Source of the DNA: Limnohabitans planktonicus II-D5
GTDB lineage: Bacteria > Pseudomonadota > Gammaproteobacteria > Burkholderiales > Burkholderiaceae_C
Direction: 5' to 3'
DNA: 64,000 nucleotides
Assembly: GCF_001270065.2 (NCBI RefSeq)
Contig: NZ_LFYT02000005.1
Coordinates: 186,001 to 250,000, forward strand
Positions 35,399-43,402 of this stretch are shown here, piece after piece. Below the pieces are notes generated by a model. That model was not told the DNA's origin. It did not search any database and worked only from the letters and a program-made list of their open reading frames with translations. The position numbers and the translations under genes were made by a program. Within the stretch, counting starts at the first letter, position 1, and each line of letters starts with the position of its first letter.

Positions 35399-35811
35399 CG
35401 TCATTGCGAGGAGTTTGCGACGCGGCAATCCAGCAACGGCGCACGCAATGACGGCGTGAAGGAGCAATGACAGGGTTGCGTGGTTCCCGTCATTGCGAGG
35501 AGCCTGCGACGCGGCAATCCAGCAACGGCGCACGCCACAAGCTCTAGCACCAACTCGACCACAGCATCTGGATTGCCACGCTACGCTCGCAATGACGGAA
35601 TAGAGGACTCGGGATGACGGACTGAGAGGATCGCAATGACGGAGTGAGGGATTGCAATGAAAAAGCTGCGTGTTTTCCGTCATTGCCAGCAACCCGCTTC
35701 CCGTCATTGCGAGGAGCCTGCGACGCGGCAATCCAGCAACGACGCACGCCATCAACTCCAGCACCAACTCGACCACAGCATCTGGATTGCCACGCTACGC
35801 TCGCAATGACG
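35399..35811. repeat. Inverted-repeat elements (GTCATTGCGAG family) and short direct repeats
   Basis: Two similar elements (35399-35598 and 35702-35811) start with CGTCATTGCGAGGAG and end with GCTACGCTCGCAATGACG; inside are CGGCAATCCAGCAAC and CATCTGGATTGCCACGC, which can pair. The region around them, to about 35900, is full of short copies of CAATGACGGA spaced 15-25 bases apart. No gene is seen between amn and gshB. Confidence 0.8.
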
Positions 35812-35932
35812 GAATAGAGGACTCGGAATGACGGACTGAAGGACTCGCAATGACGGAGTGCGGGGATCGCAATGACGGAGTTAGAGGACGCCATGACGAA
35901 AAAGGGCGCAATGTACGAGCGGAGGGGGCAAC

Positions 35933-35958
35933 GCCGGGGCCTTCGACCTCCGACCTAC
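35933..35958. repeat. Isolated REP hairpin, class B, just upstream of gshB
   Basis: GCCGG, GGCC, TTC loop, GACC, one unpaired base, CCGAC, then CTAC. It ends 11 bases before the gshB start codon, leaving no room for a normal upstream leader. Confidence 0.6.
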
Positions 35959-35969
35959 AATGCACAGTT

Positions 35970-36929
35970 ATGAAATTTCTCTTCGTTGCCGATCCGCTGG
36001 AATCTTTCAAGATTTACAAAGACACCACCTTCTCCATGATGCGCGAGGCGCAAAAAAGGGGGCATCAGGTCGTGGCCTGTGAGATGAGCGATGTGCGCTG
36101 GCAGCAAGGCGAAGCCGTGACCGCTTTGGTGCGCGAGATCCACCTGACTGGAGACGCCACCAACTGGTTCACCGAAACCGCCAGCCACCGCGCCGCCCTG
36201 AAAGACTTTGACGCCGTGGTGATGCGCAAGGACCCGCCTTTTGACAGCGAATACTTCTACGCCACACACCTGCTGGGCCAGGCTGAGCGCGAGGGTGCCC
36301 AGGTGTTCAACAGCCCCGCCGCGCTGCGCGACCACCCCGAGAAACTGGCCATCATGGAGTTTCCGCAATTCATCGCCCCTACACTGGTGACACGCAGCGA
36401 AGCGGACATCCGGGAATTCCACGCCAAGCACGGCGACATCATCTTGAAGCCCCTGGACGGCATGGGCGGCATGGGCATTTTCAAAGTGGGCGCAGACGGC
36501 TTGAACCTGGGTGCCATCATTGAAACCCTCAACCGGGATGGCGCACAAACCGTGATGGTGCAAAAGTTTTTGCCCGGCATCGCGCAAGGGGACAAGCGCG
36601 TGCTCTTGATTGGCGGCAAGCCCGTGCCCTTTTGCCTGGCCCGCATTCCCCAAGGCGGCGAAGTGCGTGGCAACCTGGCCGCAGGCGGCAAGGGCGTGGC
36701 GCAACCGATTTCCGCGCGTGACCGCGAAATCGCCGAAGCGCTGGGCCCGATTTTGTTTGCACGCGGCTTGATGCTGGTGGGCCTGGACATCATCGGTGAC
36801 AGCCTCACCGAGATCAACGTGACCAGCCCGACCTGCTTTCAAGAAATCACCGACCAGATGGGCTGCGATGTGGCCGCGCTGTTCATCGACGCGCTGGAAA
36901 CAGCGCTGACATCGAGCCCAACAGCCTGA
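35970..36929 (+). CDS. gshB: Glutathione synthetase
   Basis: 319 residues from the ATG at 35970, matching the family (E. coli enzyme about 316); an in-frame extension upstream runs into repeats. It joins gamma-glutamylcysteine and glycine with ATP. The ATP-grasp fold is clear: MKFLFVADPLESFKIYKDTT, VVMRKDPPFDSEYFYATHLL, ILKPLDGMGGMGIF (glycine-rich loop), VQKFLPGIAQGDKRVLLI and LTEINVTSPTCFQEI. No strong Shine-Dalgarno box is visible; the stretch just upstream is a REP-like hairpin. Confidence 0.96.
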   Translation: MKFLFVADPLESFKIYKDTTFSMMREAQKRGHQVVACEMSDVRWQQGEAVTALVREIHLTGDATNWFTETASHRAALKDFDAVVMRKDPPFDSEYFYATHLLGQAEREGAQVFNSPAALRDHPEKLAIMEFPQFIAPTLVTRSEADIREFHAKHGDIILKPLDGMGGMGIFKVGADGLNLGAIIETLNRDGAQTVMVQKFLPGIAQGDKRVLLIGGKPVPFCLARIPQGGEVRGNLAAGGKGVAQPISARDREIAEALGPILFARGLMLVGLDIIGDSLTEINVTSPTCFQEITDQMGCDVAALFIDALETALTSSPTA

Positions 36930-36930
36930 A

Positions 36931-37638
36931 TCAGAAAAGCTTGTCGGGGGTGTAGCGCAGTCCCAACGAAGTCCAAGTGTTTCGTTCGCGTCCTGAGGGC
37001 TGCGTGCCAAGGGTGGCATCGATCTGGAGCAAACCGGGGATCACTGAAAAACGGATCCCCGACTGGACAAAAGGCTTTTGGCGATCGTCTCCAAAAGCTT
37101 CAGCAATCAGCATGATTCTGCCTGTCGCCCAGTACTCTGCGCCCATCCCGAAGGTGGTGGAATTTTGACGGGTGCGTTGATCCACCGACCAGCCCAAATT
37201 GGCATGCAAAACCAGCCGGTCATCCAGCCTGGACACCGACAAGGGCAAATTCAAATACGTGTTGCCCAGATTATTGGGGCCTGGCTGAGTTGATGGGTGC
37301 CAGACACGTCCCAAGGCCAGCCCCCAAGCCCAATCATTGGATTGCAGCGGGCGAAACAGCGTCTTGCCTTGCAGCACCTGATCTTGACTGCCAGGCAAAC
37401 CGTTGGCGCTGAACTGGCCCACACCCGCGGTGATTTCGAAATTGCCCGTTGGGTTGCAGGCTGGCAAAGCCCAGTATTCCACCCTGTTGCTGTAGCGGCG
37501 CGTCCAGCTCTCCAACTGACAACTGCCCTGCGTGGTCAGCCGAGCATCGTCGGTCATGAAAGGGCGCGCAGCCCAGGCACCCTGGATGCCCAACAGCATG
37601 CCGAACACCACCCAAATTGCTTTTGAAAACTTGATCAT
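36931..37638 (-). CDS. Outer-membrane beta-barrel-like protein, unknown function
   Basis: 235 residues from the ATG at 37638. A signal peptide is clear (KAIWVVFGMLLGIQGAWA, then ARPFMTDDA). The mature part alternates polar and hydrophobic residues in short strands with aromatic ends (EYWALPACNPTGNFEITAGV, MLIAEAFGDD, SGIRFSVIPG), and finishes LGLRYTPDKLF with a terminal phenylalanine, as outer-membrane barrels do. It recalls the MetA-type phenol-degradation channel family, but this is uncertain. It is convergent with gshB; the stop codons are 2 bases apart. Confidence 0.7.
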   Translation of the reverse strand: MIKFSKAIWVVFGMLLGIQGAWAARPFMTDDARLTTQGSCQLESWTRRYSNRVEYWALPACNPTGNFEITAGVGQFSANGLPGSQDQVLQGKTLFRPLQSNDWAWGLALGRVWHPSTQPGPNNLGNTYLNLPLSVSRLDDRLVLHANLGWSVDQRTRQNSTTFGMGAEYWATGRIMLIAEAFGDDRQKPFVQSGIRFSVIPGLLQIDATLGTQPSGRERNTWTSLGLRYTPDKLF

Positions 37639-37678
37639 GCAAAGATTGTAGGCACCCCGATGACAGTGCCGTGGCCCA

Positions 37679-38440
37679 TCATGCCAAGTCACCGTCTACC
37701 CAGGCATGCACGCGCCCCGGCGCTAAAGCCACCCAATTTTCGTCAGTGGTCAAAGGCTGCGTGACCACCACGGCCACGCGATCGTTCTCGCGGGTGTGCT
37801 CGGCAAAGTTCACACTCAGGTCTTCATCACTGAGCGTAGCGCGAGCAAACGGGTGCCTGCGAAGCACGTAATGCAAGTGGGTGCTGGCATGCGCCCACAA
37901 AGCCTCGCCGTTGGACAGCAAAAAATTGAAGGTCCCGTGCCGGGCAATCTGCGGCACCAGTTCACGCAGGGTGCGGGTCAACTCCTGCACGCTGGGCACG
38001 CCCGCATGCGATTTGGCCAGCTCTTGCATGAGCCAGCAAAACGCCCGTTCGCTGTCGGTCTGGCCCACCGGCCTGAAGTTGCCATGCAGCCGGGGCGCAA
38101 AGTCCACCAGATTGCCATTGTGCGCAAACACCCAATAGCGGCCCCACAACTCGCGCACAAAAGGGTGGCAGTTTTCCAAACTCACCTCGCCTTGCGTGGC
38201 CTTGCGGATGTGGGCGATGACGTTCTGGCTTTTGATGGGGTAGCGACGCACCAGCTCAGCCACCGGTGAGGTGCTGGCGCTTTGGTGGTCCACCATATGA
38301 CGCACCCCTTTGCCTTCAAAAAAAGCAATGCCCCAGCCGTCGCTGTGGTGGTCGGTAGCCCCGCCGCGCTGCGCAAAGCCGCTGAAGCTGAAGGTCACAT
38401 CGGTGGGGGTGTTGGCATTCATGCCGAGCAGTTGGCACAT
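37679..38440 (-). CDS. Class II glutamine amidotransferase (YafJ-like)
   Basis: 253 residues from the ATG at 38440, chosen because it puts the catalytic cysteine at position 2 (MCQLLGMNANTP), as class II amidotransferases require after removal of Met1. The Ntn-hydrolase core is visible: FAQRGGATDHHSDGWGIAFF, KSQNVIAHIRKATQGEVSLE and NCHPFVRELWGRYWVFAHNG. It releases ammonia from glutamine; no synthase domain is fused, and the acceptor reaction is unknown. It lies 4 bases after the efflux pump gene on the same strand. Confidence 0.9.
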   Translation of the reverse strand: MCQLLGMNANTPTDVTFSFSGFAQRGGATDHHSDGWGIAFFEGKGVRHMVDHQSASTSPVAELVRRYPIKSQNVIAHIRKATQGEVSLENCHPFVRELWGRYWVFAHNGNLVDFAPRLHGNFRPVGQTDSERAFCWLMQELAKSHAGVPSVQELTRTLRELVPQIARHGTFNFLLSNGEALWAHASTHLHYVLRRHPFARATLSDEDLSVNFAEHTRENDRVAVVVTQPLTTDENWVALAPGRVHAWVDGDLA

Positions 38441-38444
38441 GGCG

Positions 38445-39932
38445 TCAGTCTTTCGAATGCGCGGCGGGCGCACCGGCCATGCGCCAGGCCGCCAGCAAGG
38501 CCAGCGCGGTGATGGCCGCCAGCCCCAGAAAAGTCTCGTTGAAAGCGCGCAAACTCGCTGCCGGATGCCCGCCGCCCAGCAAAGACACGCCGGCAGCGCT
38601 CAGGCGCCATTCCAGCACGATGGCGCAGACACTCACCCCGGCCGCACCACCCAGCATGCGCACAAAGCCAATCACACTGGACGCCTGCGGAATCAGCGCC
38701 TTGGGCATGCCACGCATGGAGCCCAGATTGAGCGAAGGCAGGATAAAGCCCAGCCCAATGCGCCCCAAAATCACCCAGGCCCACAGCAAGGCCAGGCCCG
38801 ATGCCGGGTGCACCGTGGGCATGAGCGCAAACGACAAGGCCAAAAGCGCCAGACCCAGACTGACCAGCACCGCGGGCCGATAACGGTCCGACAAGCGCCC
38901 CACCACCGCAATGGTCAGCGCCAGCAAAATGCCCGAAGGCAGCAAGGCCGCACCGATGTAGGACGGTGACAGGCCCAGTCCCATCTGCATGTACACCGGC
39001 AGCAAATAGGTGGAGCCAAACAGCGCGATGCCGTAGGTGAACGCCACCAAAGCGCCCATGGCAAAGCTGCGGTGCGAAAAGACCTGCAGATTCATCAGCG
39101 GCCTGCGTTGACCATGCCGTCGGGCCTTGAGCAAATGCCGCTGCCAGGCCACAAACAAGCCCATGCCCAGGGCGGCTGCGGCCAGCAACACCACAGCAAC
39201 CGTGTCGTCGTCCCCGCGCAACTGCACCAGGCCGTTGAGCAGCATCAGAGTCGAGGCACTGGCCAGCGCCAGCCCCACCCAGTCCAGGCCATCGCCCTCG
39301 GCATTGGCAGCCACTCCTCCGGGGGCCGTGGTGGGCACAAAGCGGCGCGACAGCCACAGCGCCACCAGCGCCAGCGGCACCACCATGAAAAAGATAGAGC
39401 GCCAGCCAAACACATCCACCAGCACCCCGCCAATGCTGGGGCCAATGGCCGGGGCCAGCACCACACCCATGCCAAACAGGCCACTGGCGCGGCCCTGTTC
39501 ATTCGAGTCGAACGCCCGCAAGATGATGATGGCCGGAATCGGCTGCACCACACCGGCGGCCAGCCCCTCTGCCACCCGCGCCGCCATGACCAGCGTGAAA
39601 TCGTCTGCAAAACCGCCCACCACACCCCCGCCCAGCAGCAGCCACATGCAGACCTCATACACCCTGCGATAGCCAAAGCGCGCCAGCAACCAAGGGGTTG
39701 TGAGCATCGACACCGTCATGGCCACCATGAAGCCCGAGGTGACCCACTGCACCCGACTTTGGCCCAGCGTGAAGTGCTGGCTCATGTCGGGAATGGCCAC
39801 ATTCATGATGGTCGACGACATCACCGCCGCCATCGAGCCCAGCATCAGGGTGTAGAGCAACAGCCAGCGGTGGCGCACCCCGTAGCGCGCACGCAAGCCT
39901 TGCAGGCTGTGGGGGTCGTGCGGGGCTGTCAT
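38445..39932 (-). CDS. MFS drug efflux pump, DHA2 family
   Basis: 495 residues from the ATG at 39932. The first helix segment carries the DHA2 signature MSSTIMNVAIPDMSQHF, and the spacing of hydrophobic stretches predicts 14 membrane helices. RVAEGLAAGVVQPIPAIIIL and GVVLAPAIGPSIGGVLVDVF match motifs B/C of the antiporter group. Such pumps export toxic compounds by proton exchange. Its ATG overlaps the stop of a small cysteine-rich gene (ATGA), and the amidotransferase gene follows. Confidence 0.92.
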   Translation of the reverse strand: MTAPHDPHSLQGLRARYGVRHRWLLLYTLMLGSMAAVMSSTIMNVAIPDMSQHFTLGQSRVQWVTSGFMVAMTVSMLTTPWLLARFGYRRVYEVCMWLLLGGGVVGGFADDFTLVMAARVAEGLAAGVVQPIPAIIILRAFDSNEQGRASGLFGMGVVLAPAIGPSIGGVLVDVFGWRSIFFMVVPLALVALWLSRRFVPTTAPGGVAANAEGDGLDWVGLALASASTLMLLNGLVQLRGDDDTVAVVLLAAAALGMGLFVAWQRHLLKARRHGQRRPLMNLQVFSHRSFAMGALVAFTYGIALFGSTYLLPVYMQMGLGLSPSYIGAALLPSGILLALTIAVVGRLSDRYRPAVLVSLGLALLALSFALMPTVHPASGLALLWAWVILGRIGLGFILPSLNLGSMRGMPKALIPQASSVIGFVRMLGGAAGVSVCAIVLEWRLSAAGVSLLGGGHPAASLRAFNETFLGLAAITALALLAAWRMAGAPAAHSKD

Positions 39933-40144
39933 CAGGGCGTTGCGGCTTGTTGTGCGCAGGCCTGACAAATGCAGGCCTTGCCACGTGCAGCATCGGGCAA
40001 CTTTTGCAGCAATTCAGTGCTGAAGTGCACACGCGTGCACCAGCAAGGCTCAGAAATTTGCGCGGGTGAAGCCGCCATGGCGCAGGCGTTGGCTTGCCCG
40101 CACAGGGGACACAGACAAGGGTCAACGGGGATAGAGGCTGTCAT
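39932..40144 (-). CDS. Small cysteine-rich CWC protein
   Basis: 70 residues with eight cysteines, in the order CLCPLCGQANAC, then EPCWCTRVHFS, then ACICQAC. The CPLCGQANxC...CWC layout is that of the cysteine-rich CWC family, probably a small zinc-binding protein. Function is unknown. It is the first gene of a coupled set with the DHA2 pump (4-base overlap). Confidence 0.82.
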   Translation of the reverse strand: MTASIPVDPCLCPLCGQANACAMAASPAQISEPCWCTRVHFSTELLQKLPDAARGKACICQACAQQAATP

Positions 40145-40194
40145 GGTGAAAGAAAGTCAGTTCAGCACAGAGTTTAGAGGCTCAGAAGTCAAAC

Positions 40195-40262
40195 GTCGGA
40201 CTCTGCGAGTGCCGACCTACAAGGGCACCGGAATTTTTAGGTCGGTGGTCGAAGACCCCGAC
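40195..40262. repeat. Single REP pair (one class A, one class B)
   Basis: Class A at 40195-40220 faces class B at 40237-40262 across 16 bases. The B copy begins TTAG rather than GTAG. This is a minimal, unamplified unit of the element seen in the tandem arrays. Confidence 0.85.
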
Positions 40263-40285
40263 ATGGGCCTGACCATGTCCACGCC

Positions 40286-41089
40286 TTACGATTCAGGGCC
40301 TACCTCGTTCAGGCCTTGACCGCTTCGCCCGACACCCGACGCGAACAGCCTGGCACCTCGAGACGCCTCGCCGCTGGCCAGGGTTTGCAGGCCCAGCGCA
40401 AATTCGTGGGCCAGCGCTTCATCCAGGCCCATACCGAATTGCTCATACGCCGAACGGCGGTCGTTGCGCAGGCAGGTCTGGGGCAAGGCCGCGAGTTGCT
40501 GTGCCAGCTCGATTGCTGCCTGCAAGGCCTGCCCGTCATCCACCACGCGGTTGGCCAGTCCCATGGCCAAGGCTTCGTCTGCGCCCACGGCACGGCCCGT
40601 GAGGATCAAATCCAGCGCTCGCGACAAGCCGATCAACCGGGGCAGGCGCACGGTGCCGCCGTCGATCAGGGGCACGCCAAAACGGCGGCAAAACACACCC
40701 ATCACGGCCGAGCGCTCCACGATGCGCAAATCGCACCACAAGGCCAGCTCCAAACCACCGGCCACCGCATGCCCACCGATGGCCGCGATCACGGGCTTGG
40801 ACAGCAGCATGCGCGAAGGCCCCATCGGGCCGTCGCCCTGAGGCTCCAGGCGGTTGCGGCGCTCGTCGTCGTTCAGCGCCTTGAGGTCGGCTCCGGCACA
40901 AAAGGTGCCATGCGCGCCATGCAAAACGGCCACGGCTGCATCCGGGTCAGCGTCAAAGTCGCGAAAGGCATCGGCCAGTTGCTGCGCCGTCACGCGGTCT
41001 ACCGCATTGCGGGCCTGCAGGCGGTCGATCGTGACGAGGGTGACTGGGCCCTGCCGGGTCACCTGAACTTCTGAGTGTGTCATGGGCAT
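40286..41089 (-). CDS. Enoyl-CoA hydratase/isomerase family (crotonase)
   Basis: 267 residues. The crotonase oxyanion-hole glycines are in GTFCAGADLKAL and IGGHAVAGGLELAL. GVFCRRFGVPLIDGGTVRLP and GRAVGADEALAMGLANRVVD are usual blocks. One catalytic position typical of true hydratases (Glu in the GxP-E-x2-LG region) reads FGVPLIDGG, so the reaction may not be simple hydration. The start lies 3 bases after the stop of the acyl-CoA dehydrogenase gene; the two probably act in one acyl-CoA pathway. Confidence 0.9.
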   Translation of the reverse strand: MPMTHSEVQVTRQGPVTLVTIDRLQARNAVDRVTAQQLADAFRDFDADPDAAVAVLHGAHGTFCAGADLKALNDDERRNRLEPQGDGPMGPSRMLLSKPVIAAIGGHAVAGGLELALWCDLRIVERSAVMGVFCRRFGVPLIDGGTVRLPRLIGLSRALDLILTGRAVGADEALAMGLANRVVDDGQALQAAIELAQQLAALPQTCLRNDRRSAYEQFGMGLDEALAHEFALGLQTLASGEASRGARLFASGVGRSGQGLNEVGPES

Positions 41090-41092
41090 GTC

Positions 41093-42736
41093 TCAGTTCG
41101 GATAAGCGCGTTGCAAGATCACATCCACCGCCAGCAAACGGGTGTCGATACTGCCCACCACACGGCCCCATTGCGGGTCCATGCGTGTGTCGATGAAAGC
41201 ATCGGCCACCGCTGTGGGCGCATGGCGGCGCAGCAAGCTGGCCTGGGCCAGCAGCACCAGGCGCTCAGCAAAGCGGCGACCCAGGGCTTCGAGTTGGTCG
41301 GGGGGCTCGCGCAGCATGGCCTGCAGGCTTTGTTGGGCGGCCACCAAGCGGGCATCGTCACCCAGGCCCTGGCTCAGGTCTTGCAGCAGGGCGTGGGCCA
41401 GATCGGGCTCCTTGCCGATGGCCCGCATCACGTCCAGACACATCACGTTGCCCGAGCCTTCCCAGATCGAATTGACCGGTGCCTCACGAAACAGGCGACC
41501 CATGACGCCCTCGTCCACATAGCCGTTGCCGCCAAAGATTTCCATGGTCTCGCCCGTCAGTTCCACCGCACGCTTGCAGACCCAGAACTTGGCAGCGGGC
41601 GTCATCACGCGCTTCCAGGCTTTTTCAAGCGGGCTGTCATCGCGTTCATAAGCCTGCGCCAGACGCATCATCAGAACCATATTGGCTTCATTTTCCAGCG
41701 CCAGATCGGTCAGCACCGCGCGCATCAGCGGCTGGTCGATGAGCAAGCGGCCAAAGGCCTTGCGCTGGCGGGCGTAGGCCAGGCCTTGCACCAAACCCTG
41801 GCGCACCATGGCGGCGCTGCCGACCACGCAGTTCAGGCGGGTGTAGGTGGCCATCTCGATGATGGTGGGAATGCCGCGCCCCGGCTCGCCCATGAGGATG
41901 CCGTGTGCGTCCTTGAATTCGACTTCGCTGCTGGAATTGCTGCGGTTGCCCACCTTGTTCTTGAGCCGCTGGATTTCAATCGGGTTTTTGCTGCCGTCAG
42001 GTCGCCAGCGCGGCACGAAAAAGCAGCTGGGACCGCCGTCAGCGGTGCGCGCTACCACCAAGTGAGCGTCGCACATGGGTGCCGAAAAAAACCACTTGTG
42101 CCCACGCAGGGTGAACTCGCGTTCGCCCTGGCCGGTGGGTGTGGCGGTGGTGGTATTGGCGCGCACATCGGAGCCGCCTTGTTTTTCGGTCATGCCCATG
42201 CCGACCCACATGGACTTTTTGTCGGCCAGCGGCACATCGCGTTCGTCGTATTCGGGGCTGAACAGCTGGTCCTTCATGGCCGCCCACAGGGCGGGTTCAC
42301 GCTGAATCAAGGGAATGGCCGCCTGCGTCATGGTGGCGGGGCACAACGTGCCGGCCTCCACCTGACCATGCAGGTAAAAGCCTGCAGCCCAGGCCGACCA
42401 GCGCCCCGGGCGTTCGTCGACAAAGGGCATGGCGATCAGGTTTTGCCCACGGTACAGCGCCATCAACTGGTGCCAGCTGGGGTGAAACTCGACCCGGTCC
42501 ACACGGCGGCCCCGGGCGTCGAAAGTTTTCAGCTCAGGCGTGTAGCGGTTGGCTTGATCGGCCAAGGCATAAGTATCGGCTTGGCCCAGCTTGGTGCCAT
42601 AGCTGTCCAGCTGCGACACAAAGTCATCAGCGCCGGCCCGTGCCAAGGCTTCACGCAAAGGTGTGTCGGTGGCCAACAACTTGTAGTTTTGCAGTTCGTC
42701 GAACTGGTTCGTGATTTCGTGCGTTTGCCAGGTCAT
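41093..42736 (-). CDS. AidB-like acyl-CoA dehydrogenase
   Basis: 547 residues, longer than ordinary acyl-CoA dehydrogenases (about 380) and matching the AidB type. Blocks seen: LYRGQNLIAMPFVDERPGRW, GMGMTEKQGGSDVRANTTTA, GHKWFFSAPMCDAHLVVART, RLKNKVGNRSNSSSEVEF and EIFGGNGYVDEGVMGRLFRE (FAD site). AidB is induced by alkylation damage and binds DNA through a basic C-terminal part, but many relatives are plain isovaleryl-CoA-type dehydrogenases. The context with a crotonase favours acyl-CoA metabolism. Confidence 0.9.
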   Translation of the reverse strand: MTWQTHEITNQFDELQNYKLLATDTPLREALARAGADDFVSQLDSYGTKLGQADTYALADQANRYTPELKTFDARGRRVDRVEFHPSWHQLMALYRGQNLIAMPFVDERPGRWSAWAAGFYLHGQVEAGTLCPATMTQAAIPLIQREPALWAAMKDQLFSPEYDERDVPLADKKSMWVGMGMTEKQGGSDVRANTTTATPTGQGEREFTLRGHKWFFSAPMCDAHLVVARTADGGPSCFFVPRWRPDGSKNPIEIQRLKNKVGNRSNSSSEVEFKDAHGILMGEPGRGIPTIIEMATYTRLNCVVGSAAMVRQGLVQGLAYARQRKAFGRLLIDQPLMRAVLTDLALENEANMVLMMRLAQAYERDDSPLEKAWKRVMTPAAKFWVCKRAVELTGETMEIFGGNGYVDEGVMGRLFREAPVNSIWEGSGNVMCLDVMRAIGKEPDLAHALLQDLSQGLGDDARLVAAQQSLQAMLREPPDQLEALGRRFAERLVLLAQASLLRRHAPTAVADAFIDTRMDPQWGRVVGSIDTRLLAVDVILQRAYPN

Positions 42737-42843
42737 GGGTGGACTCCATACAGCCCTTGGGGATTGTTGTGCATGCGGGTGAGTCTAGGGGAAATGCCTG
42801 CTCACGGCACCTCAGTGATCAGTACTCGGTACCAGGTACTCAG

Positions 42844-43318
42844 TGGTACTTCATTGGACCTTTACCGCCTCGTCATCACCCTTCCACCCGGCTCGTCATT
42901 GCCTTTTCACCGAAGATGTCATTGCGAGCGAAGCGTGGCAATCCAGTGGCAGCGGTCAATCTGGCGCTCATGCCTGCAGCAAGCGCTCCAACTGGATTGC
43001 CACGTCGCAGGCTCCTCGCCATGACGGGAAAAGGCCGGTGGTACTTCATTGGACCTTTACCGCCTCGTCATCGCCCTTCCACCCGGCTCGTCATTGCGAG
43101 CGAAGCGTGGCAATCCAGTGGCAGCTGTCAATCTGGCGCTCGTGCCTGCAGCAAGCGCTCCAACTGGATTGCCACGTCGCAGGCTCCTCGCAATGACGAG
43201 AGAGGACGCAAGCTCCTCAGAATGACGGAGAGGACACAGGCTCATTCGCAATGACGGAGAGGACGCAGGCTCTTCGCAATGACGAGAAAGGACGCAAGCT
43301 CCTCGCCATGACGGGATA
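42844..43318. repeat. Inverted-repeat elements (GTCATTGCGAG family), period about 172 bp
   Basis: Two near-identical elements at 42918-43026 and 43090-43199 begin GTCATTGCGAGCGAAGCGTG and end GTCGCAGGCTCCTCGC followed by CATGACG or AATGACG. The unit also includes a copied leader (GTACTTCATTGGACC). After them, to 43318, come shorter copies of CGCAATGACGGAGAGGACGC. The inner CAATCCAGT / ACTGGATTG segments can pair. No gene is present between the AidB-like gene and malate synthase. Confidence 0.85.
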
Positions 43319-43342
43319 AGGGTAAGGTCCTCGCGATCACGC

Positions 43343-43370
43343 AAAACGGCTCCCGAAGGAGCCGTTTTTT
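43343..43370. terminator. Rho-independent terminator of glcB
   Basis: AAAACGGCTCC and GGAGCCGTTTT pair around CGAA, 33 bases past the malate synthase stop codon, with a T-run on the minus-strand transcript. It could also work in the other direction. Confidence 0.9.
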
Positions 43371-43402
43371 CAAAGGTCAGACCGCGTCCGACGTCAGCGC
43401 GT

